Part shown: in pieces, positions 8,092-17,786 of the stretch
How positions within the stretch are numbered: position 1 is the first letter of the stretch
How the letters are laid out: the number at the start of each line of letters is the position of its first letter
From: an uncultured Bacteroides sp.
GTDB taxonomy: Bacteria; Bacteroidota; Bacteroidia; Bacteroidales; Bacteroidaceae
Reading direction: 5' to 3'
Length of the DNA: 64,000 bases
NCBI RefSeq assembly: GCF_963677715.1
Contig: NZ_OY782495.1
Span: 1,850,001-1,914,000, forward strand
The notes under the pieces: model-generated
Database searches by the model: none
What the model saw: the letters and a program-made list of their open reading frames with translations, nothing else
What the model was told of the DNA's origin: nothing
Position numbers and translations under genes: made by a program

Positions 8092-10695
8092 ATGCATTAT
8101 CGTATTTCTGCCATACTTATAACATTTATCAGCCTGTTCAGCTTTGCGCTTTCAGGCACTGCACAGAATGTAAACACTACAGATGAATCTTCCAAACCGG
8201 TGATTTTGTATTCGGGTACGCCTAAAAAATACGAAATAGGCGGAATAAAAGTCTCAGGAGTAAAAAACTATGAAGATTATGTCCTCATAGGATTATCAGG
8301 ATTGTCTGTGGGACAAACCATCACAGTGCCTGGTGATGAAATTACACAAGCGATTAAACGCTATTGGCATCATGGATTATTCTCTAATGTATCCATAACG
8401 GCAGAGAAGATAGAAGGCAATAAAATCTTCTTAAATATTAGTTTGACCCAACGGCCCCGCATCTCAGAGATACATTATAATGGCGTAAAAAAGAGCGAAA
8501 GAACAGATTTGGAAACAAAACTTGGGCTCGTTAAGGGTAGCCAGATCACACCAAATTTAGTTGATCGTGCAAAAACACTTATTAAAAGATATTTTGACGA
8601 TAAAGGGTTCAAGAATGCAGATGTAGTCATTGTACAAAAAGATGATGCTGCTAATGAAAATCAAGTCATTGTAAATATCAATATTGACAAAAAAGAAAAG
8701 GTCAAAGTTCACAAGATCACAATAGTAGGCAACAAAGCGATAAAAACGTCAAAGCTCAAAAAAGTGATGAAGAAAACGAATGAGAAAGGTAAACTAGTAA
8801 ACTTGTTCCGTACAAAGAAGTTTGTTAATGAGCACTACGAAGCTGACAAACAACTCATCATTGACAAATATAACGAACTAGGGTATCGTGATGCCCGTAT
8901 TGTCGTTGATAGCGTATCTCCGTACAACGAAAAGACAGTAAATGTTTTCTTGAAAATAGAAGAAGGAGACAAATACTACCTCCGCAACGTCACTTGGATA
9001 GGTAACACTCTATATCCTTCTGAGCAACTGAACTACATGTTACGCATGAAAAAGGGAGATGTTTACAATCAGAAGCTATTAAATGAACGAATAACAACCG
9101 ACGACGATGCTATCGGTAATTTATATTATAATAATGGATACCTGTTTTACAACCTGGAACCTGTTGAAGTTAATATTGATAATGATTCGATAGATCTTGA
9201 AATGAGAATATCTGAAGGACGCCAAGCTACAATCAGTAAAGTGAAGATAAACGGTAACGACCGTGTATATGAAAATGTTGTTCGCCGCGAACTTCGTACC
9301 CGTCCCGGGCAGCTCTTCAGCAAAGAAGATTTAATGCGTTCCATGCGTGAAATTCAACAAATGGGACATTTTGATCCGGAAAATATCAAGCCGGACATTC
9401 AACCTGATGCCACAAATGGTACGGTAGATATTGCTTATGACTTAGTTTCAAAAGCTAACGATCAGGTAGAGTTCTCTGCCGGTTGGGGACAAACCGGAGT
9501 AATAGGCAAGTTAAGCCTAAAGTTCACCAACTTCTCGCTGCCAAACTTACTACATCCGGGCAAGAACTACCGGGGCATCCTCCCTCAGGGAGATGGGCAG
9601 ACTTTAACCATTAGTGGACAGACCAATGCTAAATATTATCAATCATATAGTGTTTCATTCTTTGACCCTTGGTTTGGAGGAAAACGTCCGAATTCATTCT
9701 CTGTTTCTGCGTTCTATTCTGTGCAAACCGACATTAGTAGTAGCTATTATAACTCAAGTTATCTGACTAATTATTATAATAATAGTTATAATAGTGGATA
9801 TAATGACTATTCAAACTACTATGATCCCAGCAAATCGATCAAGATGTTCGGCCTTTCTGTAGGATGGGGAAAACGTCTTAGCTGGCCGGATGACTATTTT
9901 ACCCTTTCCGCAGAACTATCTTATCAAAAATACATTCTGAAAGATTGGAGCTATTTCCCTGTAACAAATGGCGGATGTAACAATATTAGTTTGAACTTAA
10001 CGTTAGCACGTAATTCAAGTGATAACCCTATCTACCCTCGCCAGGGATCTGACTTTTCTTTATCAGTTCAGGTTACTCCCCCCTATTCATTGTTTGACGG
10101 CGTAGATTACAGCTCATATGATCTGACTAATCAAGATGATGTAAACAAAATGCATAAATGGGTAGAGTATCATAAATGGAAATTAAAATCAAAAACTTAT
10201 ACGGCATTTACTTCGGGAGCAAAAACTCCAGTATTAATGACACGTGTAGAATTTGGTTTACTGGGAAGTTTCAATAAATATAAGAAATCGCCATTTGAAA
10301 CATTTGATATGGGCGGCGACGGCATGACAGGTTATTCAAGCTATGCCACCGAAAGTATTGCGCTTCGAGGTTATGAGAATAGTTCACTTACTCCCTACCG
10401 TGGCTACGAAGGATACGCTTATACCCGCATGGCTCTGGAATTGAGATACCCATTAATGTTGGAGACTAGCACCAGTATCTATGCGTTAACCTTCGTTGAA
10501 GCAGGTAATGCATGGCATGATATCAAAAACTTCAATCCATTCGACCTGAAAAGATCGGCCGGTGTGGGTGTGCGTATCTTCTTGCCAATGATTGGTATGA
10601 TGGGTATTGATTGGGCCTATGGCTTTGATAAAATATTTGGTTCTAAACAATACGGCGGAAGTCAGTTCCACTTCATTTTAGGGCAAGAGTTCTAA
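8092..10695 (+). CDS. bamA: Outer membrane protein assembly factor BamA
   Basis: Inserts beta-barrel proteins into the outer membrane. The signal peptide ends near AQN (residue 26), five POTRA-type units occupy about 45-450 (recurrent G-x-K-V-S-G and N-x-L-Y-x-x-x-Q-L motifs), and a barrel of about 400 residues follows, ending in the aromatic FHFILGQEF expected at a barrel C-terminus. A tyrosine/asparagine/serine-rich segment at residues 540-580, just after the strand FSVSAFYSVQT, is probably a surface loop. The 867-residue length is typical of Bacteroidota. uppS is upstream and two skp-type chaperones follow at 29 and then 58 bases. Confidence 0.94.
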   Translation: MHYRISAILITFISLFSFALSGTAQNVNTTDESSKPVILYSGTPKKYEIGGIKVSGVKNYEDYVLIGLSGLSVGQTITVPGDEITQAIKRYWHHGLFSNVSITAEKIEGNKIFLNISLTQRPRISEIHYNGVKKSERTDLETKLGLVKGSQITPNLVDRAKTLIKRYFDDKGFKNADVVIVQKDDAANENQVIVNINIDKKEKVKVHKITIVGNKAIKTSKLKKVMKKTNEKGKLVNLFRTKKFVNEHYEADKQLIIDKYNELGYRDARIVVDSVSPYNEKTVNVFLKIEEGDKYYLRNVTWIGNTLYPSEQLNYMLRMKKGDVYNQKLLNERITTDDDAIGNLYYNNGYLFYNLEPVEVNIDNDSIDLEMRISEGRQATISKVKINGNDRVYENVVRRELRTRPGQLFSKEDLMRSMREIQQMGHFDPENIKPDIQPDATNGTVDIAYDLVSKANDQVEFSAGWGQTGVIGKLSLKFTNFSLPNLLHPGKNYRGILPQGDGQTLTISGQTNAKYYQSYSVSFFDPWFGGKRPNSFSVSAFYSVQTDISSSYYNSSYLTNYYNNSYNSGYNDYSNYYDPSKSIKMFGLSVGWGKRLSWPDDYFTLSAELSYQKYILKDWSYFPVTNGGCNNISLNLTLARNSSDNPIYPRQGSDFSLSVQVTPPYSLFDGVDYSSYDLTNQDDVNKMHKWVEYHKWKLKSKTYTAFTSGAKTPVLMTRVEFGLLGSFNKYKKSPFETFDMGGDGMTGYSSYATESIALRGYENSSLTPYRGYEGYAYTRMALELRYPLMLETSTSIYALTFVEAGNAWHDIKNFNPFDLKRSAGVGVRIFLPMIGMMGIDWAYGFDKIFGSKQYGGSQFHFILGQEF

Positions 10696-10724
10696 TCTGT
10701 TTTATTTAAAAAAAAATAAACATT

Positions 10725-11240
10725 ATGAGAAAATCTATTCTATTCATTGTCTTGCTAACCGCTGCAAATTTAACAGCCAGCGCACAAAAATTTGCCTTGA
10801 TAGACATGGAGTACATCCTAAAGAATATCCCGGCTTACGAAAGTTCAAACGAACAACTAAACCAAGCCTCTAAAAAATACCAAAGCGAAGTTGAGACATT
10901 AACTCAAGAGGCTCAGGCTTTATACAAAAACTATCAATCTGAGGCCACGTCTCTTACTGAAACACAAAAAACAAAAAGAGAAGAGGAAATCGTAGCAAAG
11001 GAAAAAAGTACTGCCGAGTTGAAACGCAAATATTTCGGCCCCGAGGGTGAGCTTTCCAAACTGAGAGAAAGCCTAATAAAACCTATACAAGATGAGATAT
11101 ACAATGCTGTAAAAGAGATCTCAGAAATGAAAGGATATTCGGTGGTAGTAGACAGAGCTTCGGCTAACAGCATTATTTTTGCTTCTCCGAATATTGATAT
11201 AAGTAATGAAGTATTAGCAAGATTAGGATATTCAAATTAA
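10725..11240 (+). CDS. Skp/OmpH-family periplasmic chaperone, copy 1
   Basis: A 171-residue exported protein: the signal peptide ends at SASAQ (residue 21), and the mature part starts with the strand KFALIDMEYIL, then a long charged coiled-coil hairpin (about 35-125), and a C-terminal strand segment. This is the Skp/OmpH layout; Skp trimers hold unfolded outer-membrane proteins in the periplasm. It is directly behind bamA. A second, related gene follows. Confidence 0.88.
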   Translation: MRKSILFIVLLTAANLTASAQKFALIDMEYILKNIPAYESSNEQLNQASKKYQSEVETLTQEAQALYKNYQSEATSLTETQKTKREEEIVAKEKSTAELKRKYFGPEGELSKLRESLIKPIQDEIYNAVKEISEMKGYSVVVDRASANSIIFASPNIDISNEVLARLGYSN

Positions 11241-11298
11241 TTTCATACATTTGCATCCAATAATACAAAAAATAATCATTAAAATAAATAATAAAATT

Positions 11299-11814
11299 AT
11301 GCTTAAAAAAATTGCACTAGCAATTATGTTCATCCTCCCGATGAGTGTTTTTGCACAAACTCTTAAATTCGGTCACGTTACATCAAACGAAATCATCACG
11401 GCTATGCCTGAATTTACCAAAGCACAAGCCGACCTTCAAGCTCTGCAGAAAAAATACACTGATGAGATTCAAAGAACAAACGACGAGTTCAATAAGAAAT
11501 ATCAGGAATTTCAGCAAGCAATGCAAAAAGATTCTCTGCCTCAAAACATTGCTGAAAGAAGGCAAAAAGAGTTGCAGGATATGATGCAAAGAAGCGAACA
11601 GTTTCAGCAGGAAGCTTCTCAAAACATGCAAAAGGCTCAAACAGACTTGATGGCACCTATTACTCAGAAAGTAGATGAAGCAATTAAAGCTGTGGGTGAA
11701 GCAGAAGGAATGATTTATGTATTTGACCTTGCAAGAACGGCTATTCCTTATGTAAACAATAAGCTAAGCGTTGATATTACGCCACTTGTTAAAACAAAAC
11801 TTGGATTGAAATAA
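11299..11814 (+). CDS. Skp/OmpH-family periplasmic chaperone, copy 2
   Basis: Same length (171 residues) and same architecture as the preceding copy: signal peptide MLKKIALAIMF...VFAQ, strand KFGHVTSNEII, then a glutamine- and lysine-rich coiled coil and a C-terminal strand. The pair is a tandem duplication that has diverged in sequence. The ATG at 11299 is the likely start because it opens a normal signal peptide; the sixteen codons before it are AT-rich and start with a non-ATG codon. A strong terminator follows immediately. Confidence 0.88.
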   Translation: MLKKIALAIMFILPMSVFAQTLKFGHVTSNEIITAMPEFTKAQADLQALQKKYTDEIQRTNDEFNKKYQEFQQAMQKDSLPQNIAERRQKELQDMMQRSEQFQQEASQNMQKAQTDLMAPITQKVDEAIKAVGEAEGMIYVFDLARTAIPYVNNKLSVDITPLVKTKLGLK

Positions 11815-11824
11815 AAATCAGGTT

Positions 11825-11878
11825 AAAAAAGCGCGGATAACGCGGATGGAGCGCAAATTCGCTTTATCCGCGTTTTTT
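11825..11878 (+). terminator. Rho-independent terminator of the bamA-skp block
   Basis: CGCGGATAA (11832-11840) pairs with TTATCCGCG (11864-11872) followed by six T, with an A run before it. The loop holds a second small hairpin, AGCG/CGCT. The unit GCGGAT occurs twice. The structure separates the chaperones from murI. Confidence 0.85.
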
Positions 11879-11901
11879 ATATCATATAAGAAAGCTAAAG
11901 G

Positions 11902-12744
11902 ATGAAACAAGATTTACCCAATATTCCCGGCCCTATCGGAGTATTCGACTCAGGTTACGGAGGTTTAACTATCTTGAAACAAATAAGAGGAGTACTCCCT
12001 GAGTATGATTATATCTATTTGGGAGACAATGCCCGTACACCATATGGCACACGTTCGTTTGAAGTGGTGTATGAATTTACTCGTCAAGCTGTAACCAAGC
12101 TATTCGAAATGGGATGCCACCTTGTTATACTTGCTTGCAACACCGCTTCAGCCAAAGCACTGAGGAGTATACAGATAAATGACTTACCAAAAATCGATCC
12201 TTCAAGAAGAGTATTAGGCGTCATCCGCCCCACCGTAGAGAGTATTGGGGAAATAACCCATAGCAGACATGTGGGCGTGCTGGCCACAGATGGTACAATC
12301 AAATCAGAATCTTATCCATTGGAAATACACAAACTCTTTCCCGATATTATAGTAAGCGGCGAAGCCTGCCCAATGTGGGTTCCACTGGTAGAGAACAACG
12401 AAGCCAATTCAACAGGAGCAGATTATTTTATCAAAAAAAACATTGATCAGCTCCTCAATAAAGATAAGCTAATTGATACTGTTATCTTAGGCTGCACACA
12501 CTATCCTTTGCTATTACCAAAAATTCAACGATTCATACCCGAGAATATACAATTAGTGACTCAGGGGGAATATGTGGCGACCAGTCTTCAAAATTACCTC
12601 CAGCGGCATCCGGAAATAGACAAAAAATGTACCAAAGGATCGACTACTCAATTTTGTACATCCGAAGCCAAAGATAAATTTACCGAGTCGGCTTTTGTTT
12701 TTTTGAATGAAGTCATCTCCGTACAAAGAGTATTGTTGGAATGA
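11902..12744 (+). CDS. murI: Glutamate racemase
   Basis: Makes D-glutamate for peptidoglycan by cofactor-independent racemisation. Both catalytic cysteines are present: LACNTASA (about residue 78) and ILGCTHYPLL (about 192). The N-terminal FDSGYGGLTIL and GDNARTPYG motifs are complete; 280 residues is normal. The start ATG is preceded by AAAGG. It lies after the terminator of the bamA block, so it probably has its own promoter, but I see no convincing one in the 24-base gap; readthrough is possible. Confidence 0.95.
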   Translation: MKQDLPNIPGPIGVFDSGYGGLTILKQIRGVLPEYDYIYLGDNARTPYGTRSFEVVYEFTRQAVTKLFEMGCHLVILACNTASAKALRSIQINDLPKIDPSRRVLGVIRPTVESIGEITHSRHVGVLATDGTIKSESYPLEIHKLFPDIIVSGEACPMWVPLVENNEANSTGADYFIKKNIDQLLNKDKLIDTVILGCTHYPLLLPKIQRFIPENIQLVTQGEYVATSLQNYLQRHPEIDKKCTKGSTTQFCTSEAKDKFTESAFVFLNEVISVQRVLLE

Positions 12745-12754
12745 TGAACGGCGC

Positions 12755-12774
12755 ATAACTTTATGCAAAGTTAT
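12755..12774 (+). terminator. Possible terminator after murI
   Basis: A perfect 8-bp stem ATAACTTT/AAAGTTAT with an ATGC loop is followed by a T-rich stretch (TTGTTCTATTTTT). The stem is AT-rich, so termination may be partial. Confidence 0.45.
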
Positions 12775-12821
12775 TTGTTCTATTTTTATATGAATTATAA
12801 TTATCATAATAAGTAAACATC

Positions 12822-13049
12822 ATGAAAGCAAAAGAAAACAGTCCTTTAACCGAAATTTTCTCCGGTTCGCCTTGGGAAGCCGAACTAATTAAAGGCTTGC
12901 TAGAGAGCAATGGCATCGATTCTGCAATCAAGGATGGCATAATGGGAACGTTAGCTCCTTATCTCAGCCCTGAGGTATCAATACTCGTCAGTGCAGAGGA
13001 TTACGAAACAGCTATGCAGATTATTAAAGATAGAGACAAAGAGGAATAA
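12822..13049 (+). CDS. DUF2007-type small protein
   Basis: A 75-residue cytoplasmic protein. The pattern FSGSPWEAELIKGLLESNGIDSAI and the later VLVSAEDYETAMQII-like ending correspond to DUF2007 (putative signal-transducing protein), a ferredoxin-like small domain. In this family the first half is a strand-helix that reads like an amino-acid-binding fold. No partner can be inferred; it is convergent with the ABC ATPase gene. Confidence 0.7.
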   Translation: MKAKENSPLTEIFSGSPWEAELIKGLLESNGIDSAIKDGIMGTLAPYLSPEVSILVSAEDYETAMQIIKDRDKEE

Positions 13050-13138
13050 AAATCTCCTTTGTCCACCCTTACCTAGGCTATAAAGTTAACAATACAAGAA
13101 TCATTATACTATAAGACTAATAACATCCCCTACATCTT

Positions 13139-13789
13139 TCACTGAATAACACCATCAAGCATGTGGATAGTGCGGTCTGTAAGTTGCGCCAAAGCCTCAT
13201 CGTGTGTGACGATGACAAAAGTCTGGCCAAATTGATTCCGTAAATCGAAGAACAATTGATGAAGTTCTTCCTTGTTGTGTGTGTCCAGACTCCCCGAAGG
13301 TTCATCCGCCAGAATCACAGCCGGATTATTAATCAATGCACGAGCCACTGCTACCCGCTGTTTCTCTCCTCCCGATAGCTCGTTGGGTTTATGCGAAGCC
13401 CGCTCCTTGAGTTTCATAAAATCGAGAATTTCAGCAGCACGCTTTGTTGCTTCAGAAGACGACATCCCGGCAATAAAAGCCGGTATCATCACATTTTCTA
13501 TGGCGGTAAATTCGGGTAATAGCTGATGGAACTGAAACACAAACCCGATATGGCTGTTACGAAAAGCTGACAATGCCTTTTGCTTCATCCGACTAACGTT
13601 GGTATCATCAATTAAAACACACCCGCTGTCCGGTGCATCGAGCGTACCCATAATCTGCAATAAAGTTGTTTTCCCGGCACCGCTAGGTCCCACAATACTA
13701 ACTATTTCTCCTTTATCAATCTCCAGATCAATGCCTTTCAGCACTTGCAAAGAACCAAAGCTCTTGGTTATTCCTTCTAACTTTATCAC
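13139..13789 (-). CDS. ABC transporter ATP-binding protein, LolD/MacB type
   Basis: A complete ATPase of about 216 residues with Walker [11 protein letters not shown]-loop [10 protein letters not shown], signature [15 protein letters not shown], Walker [13 protein letters not shown] and the switch His in VTHDE. The FQFHQLLPE-type helical region and gene length match LolD/MacB ATPases, which power lipoprotein release or substrate extrusion. No membrane partner is adjacent. The start is uncertain: GTG at 13787-13789 gives the family N-terminus [12 protein letters not shown]; a TTG at 13810 overlaps the stop of the upstream antiporter gene by four bases (TTGA) and would add seven residues. Confidence 0.85.
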   Translation of the reverse strand: MIKLEGITKSFGSLQVLKGIDLEIDKGEIVSIVGPSGAGKTTLLQIMGTLDAPDSGCVLIDDTNVSRMKQKALSAFRNSHIGFVFQFHQLLPEFTAIENVMIPAFIAGMSSSEATKRAAEILDFMKLKERASHKPNELSGGEKQRVAVARALINNPAVILADEPSGSLDTHNKEELHQLFFDLRNQFGQTFVIVTHDEALAQLTDRTIHMLDGVIQ

Positions 13790-13806
13790 TTTTTTAAAAA
13801 ATAAAA

Positions 13807-15939
13807 TCAATTTTTCTTAAACCATTTATAAAACCATCTTCCCACACTTTCGTACCTTGGAGACTCATTAAGATGCCCCAGATCAGAAAAAGAAATTGTT
13901 GCCTGAGGATCACCATATTGATCAGGGTAGAGCACAATGAGACTATTGTTATCAAAATATTTGGTTAGTTGTGACGGAAGACGCTCAAACAAAGGATTAT
14001 AAGAGATGAAGCCACGCCGGGCGCTGACTATGACCAATAAATGATCATCATTTACCTCACCGGTTAACAACAGAAGATCATCCCAGGCAGGAAATTCAGT
14101 AAACTCACCGCGCACATTTTTATGCTTCCTCTTCATATACCCCTCAAGGTAAGGCAGCGTATCGGGATGGGCAAAAAAATGCAAGCGACATCCCAATTGC
14201 TCTGCCATTCGGCAAAGTCGTTCCACCCATTTAAAAAAACCGGCCTCATACTCGGCCTTAGCAGGAACTGCCACTATGATGCGACGAAACGTATTTACAG
14301 GTATTAAACATTTCACAATCATCACCTGGCGATGCATGCCTCTTAACAGATTTTCCGTCAAAGCTCCCCAGAAAGAGTCTACCAAAGCAGCCTTACGGTG
14401 AAGTCCGATAATAATTTCCGAAGCATTATATTCCTTCAGCGTATGAATGATGCCGGAGGCTGTATTCTGATCAAAACGAGTAACTGTATTCACCTTTACA
14501 TCAGCTGCTGCTGCAACCATGGCCGTTCGCTCTAACAACTTTTTACCTTTTGATAAATATTTATCGGACACCTTACCATCATTTATCACACTCAGGGCTA
14601 TCACTCCATCTTTATGTTTCATATTTTTCATCAACAAAGCTATACCCACCAAGTTCTCTATTGTATCCGGATTACCCACCGATATCAGTATATTTTCTTC
14701 TTCTTTCACCTTTTCTTCAGCTACGCCAGAGTCATCGCCTAACGCAATTTTACGAGCAGCACGTTCTGTCGCAATAGAGCTGATAATACATGTAAACAGA
14801 ATCATCACCACCGTACCATTCAGCACATCGTCATTCAACAAAGGCACCCCCGGAGATATCTCTATTTTATTACCAATCAGTACTGCCGCAAGTGTAGCCG
14901 CAGCTTTGGCACTACTCAGTCCAAACATCATAGAGCGCTCGTTCGCCTGCATTTTAAAAGTTTTCTGCGTCATCCAGGCAGCAAACCATTTACTAAAAAT
15001 GGCTACGAAAGTCATCACAAGAGCTACTTTCAACGTTCCTCCTCCAGCAAAGAGAGTACGAATATCGATAATCATGCCTACTCCTATCAGGAAATACGGA
15101 ATAAACAACGCATTGCCTACAAATTCAATTCTATTCATCAAAGGAGAAACATGAGGAATCAAACGATTCAAAACCAGTCCCACCATGAAAGCCCCCAAGA
15201 TGCCTTCAAGTCCGGCCAGTTCAAGCAGACCGCTACCTAAGAACACCAGAGCCAGAACAAAAATAAATTGCATAATATTATCTTCGTACTTCCGAAAGAA
15301 CCAGCGCCCTATACGTGGGAAAAAATAAACAATAAAGAAACCGGCAAGCAACACTTTGCCCGCAAGTAACCACCAAAATAAATCATCAATGCCCCCCTGA
15401 TGCTGACCGGCTATAACAGCGAGAACCAAAAGTGCTAAAGTAACAGTAACAGCCGTACCACCAATCGTAATGCTCACACTACGCAGGCGGGACAGCCCAT
15501 AACGACTGACAATAGGATAAGCCACCAATGTATCGGAAGCGTACATGCTAGCCAATAGCACAGACGTAGTCAGCCCATATCCCAGCAGAACAATATTACT
15601 CCAGATTCCCAAAACCATGGGGGCAATGAAAGTAAAAATACCGAAAACAAGAGCTTTAGTCTTGTTCCGCTTAAAGCCCTCCATATCCATTTCCAAACCA
15701 GCCAGAAACATGATATAGTAAAGCCCTACTTTCCCGAAAAGTTCAAAACTGCTATCCCTCTCCAGAATATTAAATCCATGTTCGCCAATGATTACTCCAG
15801 CCAAAATCATACCAATAATATGAGGGATCTTCAATCGGCCAAGCAATATAGGGGCAAAGAGTATAATTATAAGTACTATAAGAAACACCCAAGTAGGGTC
15901 TGTAATAGGAAGTTCTAAACTAATGTCCAACCACTTCAT
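13807..15939 (-). CDS. CPA2-family cation:proton antiporter with C-terminal USP-like domains
   Basis: A 710-residue inner-membrane protein. Residues about 15-400 form some 12 membrane helices of the Na_H_Exchanger fold, with the conserved helix [19 protein letters not shown] and a Ser-Asp pair in [13 protein letters not shown] at the ion-binding position. The C-terminal 300 residues are soluble and read as two universal-stress-protein-like halves (for example [26 protein letters not shown]), typical of Bacteroidota antiporters. Likely role is Na+ or K+/H+ exchange in pH or salt control. ATG at 15937-15939 is preferred over the GTG directly before it. It overlaps or abuts the ABC ATPase gene. 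Confidence 0.85.
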   Translation of the reverse strand: MKWLDISLELPITDPTWVFLIVLIIILFAPILLGRLKIPHIIGMILAGVIIGEHGFNILERDSSFELFGKVGLYYIMFLAGLEMDMEGFKRNKTKALVFGIFTFIAPMVLGIWSNIVLLGYGLTTSVLLASMYASDTLVAYPIVSRYGLSRLRSVSITIGGTAVTVTLALLVLAVIAGQHQGGIDDLFWWLLAGKVLLAGFFIVYFFPRIGRWFFRKYEDNIMQFIFVLALVFLGSGLLELAGLEGILGAFMVGLVLNRLIPHVSPLMNRIEFVGNALFIPYFLIGVGMIIDIRTLFAGGGTLKVALVMTFVAIFSKWFAAWMTQKTFKMQANERSMMFGLSSAKAAATLAAVLIGNKIEISPGVPLLNDDVLNGTVVMILFTCIISSIATERAARKIALGDDSGVAEEKVKEEENILISVGNPDTIENLVGIALLMKNMKHKDGVIALSVINDGKVSDKYLSKGKKLLERTAMVAAAADVKVNTVTRFDQNTASGIIHTLKEYNASEIIIGLHRKAALVDSFWGALTENLLRGMHRQVMIVKCLIPVNTFRRIIVAVPAKAEYEAGFFKWVERLCRMAEQLGCRLHFFAHPDTLPYLEGYMKRKHKNVRGEFTEFPAWDDLLLLTGEVNDDHLLVIVSARRGFISYNPLFERLPSQLTKYFDNNSLIVLYPDQYGDPQATISFSDLGHLNESPRYESVGRWFYKWFKKN

Positions 15940-16209
15940 CACTTTGGATTTTTATATTGTTTTGCAAAAGAACAAAAAAGTTATCACAAAGTCAATGCAC
16001 TTTGGTTAAGAAAATGCTTTGATTCTTATTATTTTTTATTTTTCAAACATTCCCCTATTCCATATCAACCCACTTCAATCAGTTTACAGATGAAATTAAA
16101 TTATCTGATTATAGAAAATAAAGCATCAAATACTCCCCAATTAAAGTAAAAGAAGCTCTAATACTAATAATTCTCCGCTTTTCATAGCCTATAATTTAAT
16201 GAAATGTTA

Positions 16210-16217
16210 TAATTTTG
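16210..16217 (+). promoter_or_regulatory. Possible -7 box of asd
   Basis: TAATTTTG matches TAnnTTTG and would place the asd transcript start near 16224. The 346-bp divergent gap 15940-16285 otherwise holds only the stem-loop at 16225-16254 and AT-rich sequence; I see no promoter for the antiporter. Confidence 0.45.
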
Positions 16218-16224
16218 CAGCCAA

Positions 16225-16254
16225 TTATCTGCCGGCCATCAAGTGGGCAGATAA
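16225..16254 (+). promoter_or_regulatory. Stem-loop at the 5' end of the asd leader
   Basis: TTATCTGCC (16225-16233) pairs perfectly with GGCAGATAA (16246-16254) around 12 bases. If transcription starts near 16224 this is the extreme 5' end of the mRNA, where a hairpin could protect the message. No U tract follows, so it is not a terminator. Confidence 0.5.
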
Positions 16255-16285
16255 GAATAAATTATTCATATAAAACAAAAGAAAG

Positions 16286-17293
16286 ATGAAAGTAGCTATT
16301 GTTGGCGTAAGCGGAGCCGTAGGACAAGAATTTCTGCGTGTGCTCGATGAGAGAAATTTCCCGTTGGATGAATTAGTTTTGTTCGGTTCTAAACGCAGCG
16401 CCGGAAGCAAATACACATTCCGCGGTAAACAGATCGAAGTCAAACTCCTGCAACACAACGATGACTTTAAAGGTGTTAACATCGCTTTCACCTCTGCCGG
16501 AGCCGGAACATCTAAAGAATTTGCAGATACAATCACCAAATTTGGTGCTGTAATGATAGATAATTCCAGCGCTTTCCGTATGGATTCCGACGTTCCACTA
16601 GTAGTTCCGGAAGTCAATGCATTCGATGCAAAAGAACGCCCCCGTAGTATCATTGCCAACCCCAATTGTACAACGATACAAATGGTAGTAGCCCTGAAAG
16701 CCATAGAAGAGCTCTCGCACATAAAAACCGTTCATGTATCGACCTATCAAGCCGCCAGCGGTGCCGGAGCAGCAGCCATGGACGAACTATACGAACAATA
16801 CCGTCAGGTACTGGCCGGCGAAAAAGTCACCGTCGAAAAGTTTGCTTATCAGTTAGCATTCAACTTAATACCGCAAGTAGACGCATTCACTGAAAACGGA
16901 TATACCAAAGAGGAGATGAAGATGTTCAACGAAACACGCAAAATTATGCACTCCGACGTGAAAGTAAGTGCTACCTGCGTTCGTGTTCCCGCATTGAGAG
17001 CACATTCGGAAAGCATCTGGATTGAGACAGAACGCCCTGTATCCATAGAAGAAGCCCGTGAAGCATTCAGTAAAGCCGATGGAGTGATTTTAGAAGATAA
17101 TCCCGCCGAAAAGAAATATCCGATGCCCCTCTTTATCGCAGGAAAAGATCCCGTATATGTAGGCCGCATCCGCAAGGATCTGACCAACGACAACGGACTT
17201 ACTTTTTGGGTAGTGGGCGATCAAATAAAAAAAGGAGCAGCGCTCAATGCTGTGCAAATAGCAGAATATCTGATTGAAGAGAAGAATATATAA
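16286..17293 (+). CDS. asd: Aspartate-semialdehyde dehydrogenase
   Basis: Reduces aspartyl phosphate to aspartate semialdehyde, the branch point to lysine/diaminopimelate, threonine and methionine. NADP-binding [15 protein letters not shown] is at the N-terminus; the catalytic Cys lies in NPNCTTIQM near residue 130, and the active-site His in [10 protein letters not shown] near 239. 335 residues is the usual length. Single gene with its own leader and a strong terminator. Confidence 0.95.
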   Translation: MKVAIVGVSGAVGQEFLRVLDERNFPLDELVLFGSKRSAGSKYTFRGKQIEVKLLQHNDDFKGVNIAFTSAGAGTSKEFADTITKFGAVMIDNSSAFRMDSDVPLVVPEVNAFDAKERPRSIIANPNCTTIQMVVALKAIEELSHIKTVHVSTYQAASGAGAAAMDELYEQYRQVLAGEKVTVEKFAYQLAFNLIPQVDAFTENGYTKEEMKMFNETRKIMHSDVKVSATCVRVPALRAHSESIWIETERPVSIEEAREAFSKADGVILEDNPAEKKYPMPLFIAGKDPVYVGRIRKDLTNDNGLTFWVVGDQIKKGAALNAVQIAEYLIEEKNI

Positions 17294-17332
17294 AAAAATA
17301 CATCTCAGTTTTCTCCGATAAAGCAGTAAAAT

Positions 17333-17382
17333 AAAAGGTCTTGCAAAGTCTCTGAATATATAGACTTATGCAAGACCTTTTT
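17333..17382 (+). terminator. Terminator of asd (bidirectional)
   Basis: AAAAGGTCTTGCA...AAGTCT pairs with AGACTT...TGCAAGACCTTTT over about 18 bp with one bulge, followed by TTAT. This is a strong rho-independent structure usable from both sides. Confidence 0.85.
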
Positions 17383-17501
17383 ATATACCCCTGCTTCATA
17401 ATACTTCCTTCAGCAACTCTATAGACCAAGAGAGAACTTATCCTTATTGTTCTCATCCGAACAATGCTCCTTATCGCCAAAAGGATTAAATATTATCCTC
17501 A

Positions 17502-17562
17502 TAACATCCGGATGTTATCTATTAAAACACCCGGATGTTCTATAGTATAACATGGGGATGTT
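17502..17562. promoter_or_regulatory. Palindrome plus spaced GGATGTT repeats (possible operator)
   Basis: ATAACATCCGGATGTTAT at 17502-17519 is a perfect 18-bp palindrome. The half-site GGATGTT recurs on the same strand at 17511, 17533 and 17556, spaced 22 and 23 bases, close to two helical turns. This fits a protein-binding array. It lies 225-285 bases upstream of the BadF-type kinase and after the asd terminator. The rest of the gap up to 17753 holds only a small inverted repeat near 17575-17592. Confidence 0.45.
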
Positions 17563-17753
17563 CTTGACATAAAAATAAGGCCTTCAATAAAGAAAGCCTT
17601 TATATAAAGTATCCTTTATATACATTAGTTCATAATGCACATACTACTTTCATCCAAAAGATTCATTACTCACTGAAGGCCTAAAAAGACGCGATTTGAT
17701 ATAAAATCAGATGAACAATTTATTATTTTAGCATATACTATTAAAAAAAACTA

Positions 17754-17761
17754 TATATTTG
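17754..17761 (+). promoter_or_regulatory. -7 box of the BadF-type kinase gene
   Basis: TATATTTG is a perfect TAnnTTTG match ending 25 bases before the kinase ATG. The -33 region is only TTTAG-like. Confidence 0.55.
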
Positions 17762-17786
17762 TATCGGAATAAAATACATCTAAAGA

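Noticed and set aside
14519-15154. Long plus-strand frame (211 codons) opposite the antiporter gene
   Set aside because: Despite its length, it is a mirror of a hydrophobic coding region; the antiporter frame has clear motifs and this one has none.
16225-16722. Minus-strand frame of 165 codons over the start of asd
   Set aside because: asd is complete and conserved on the other strand; the antisense frame has no recognisable content.
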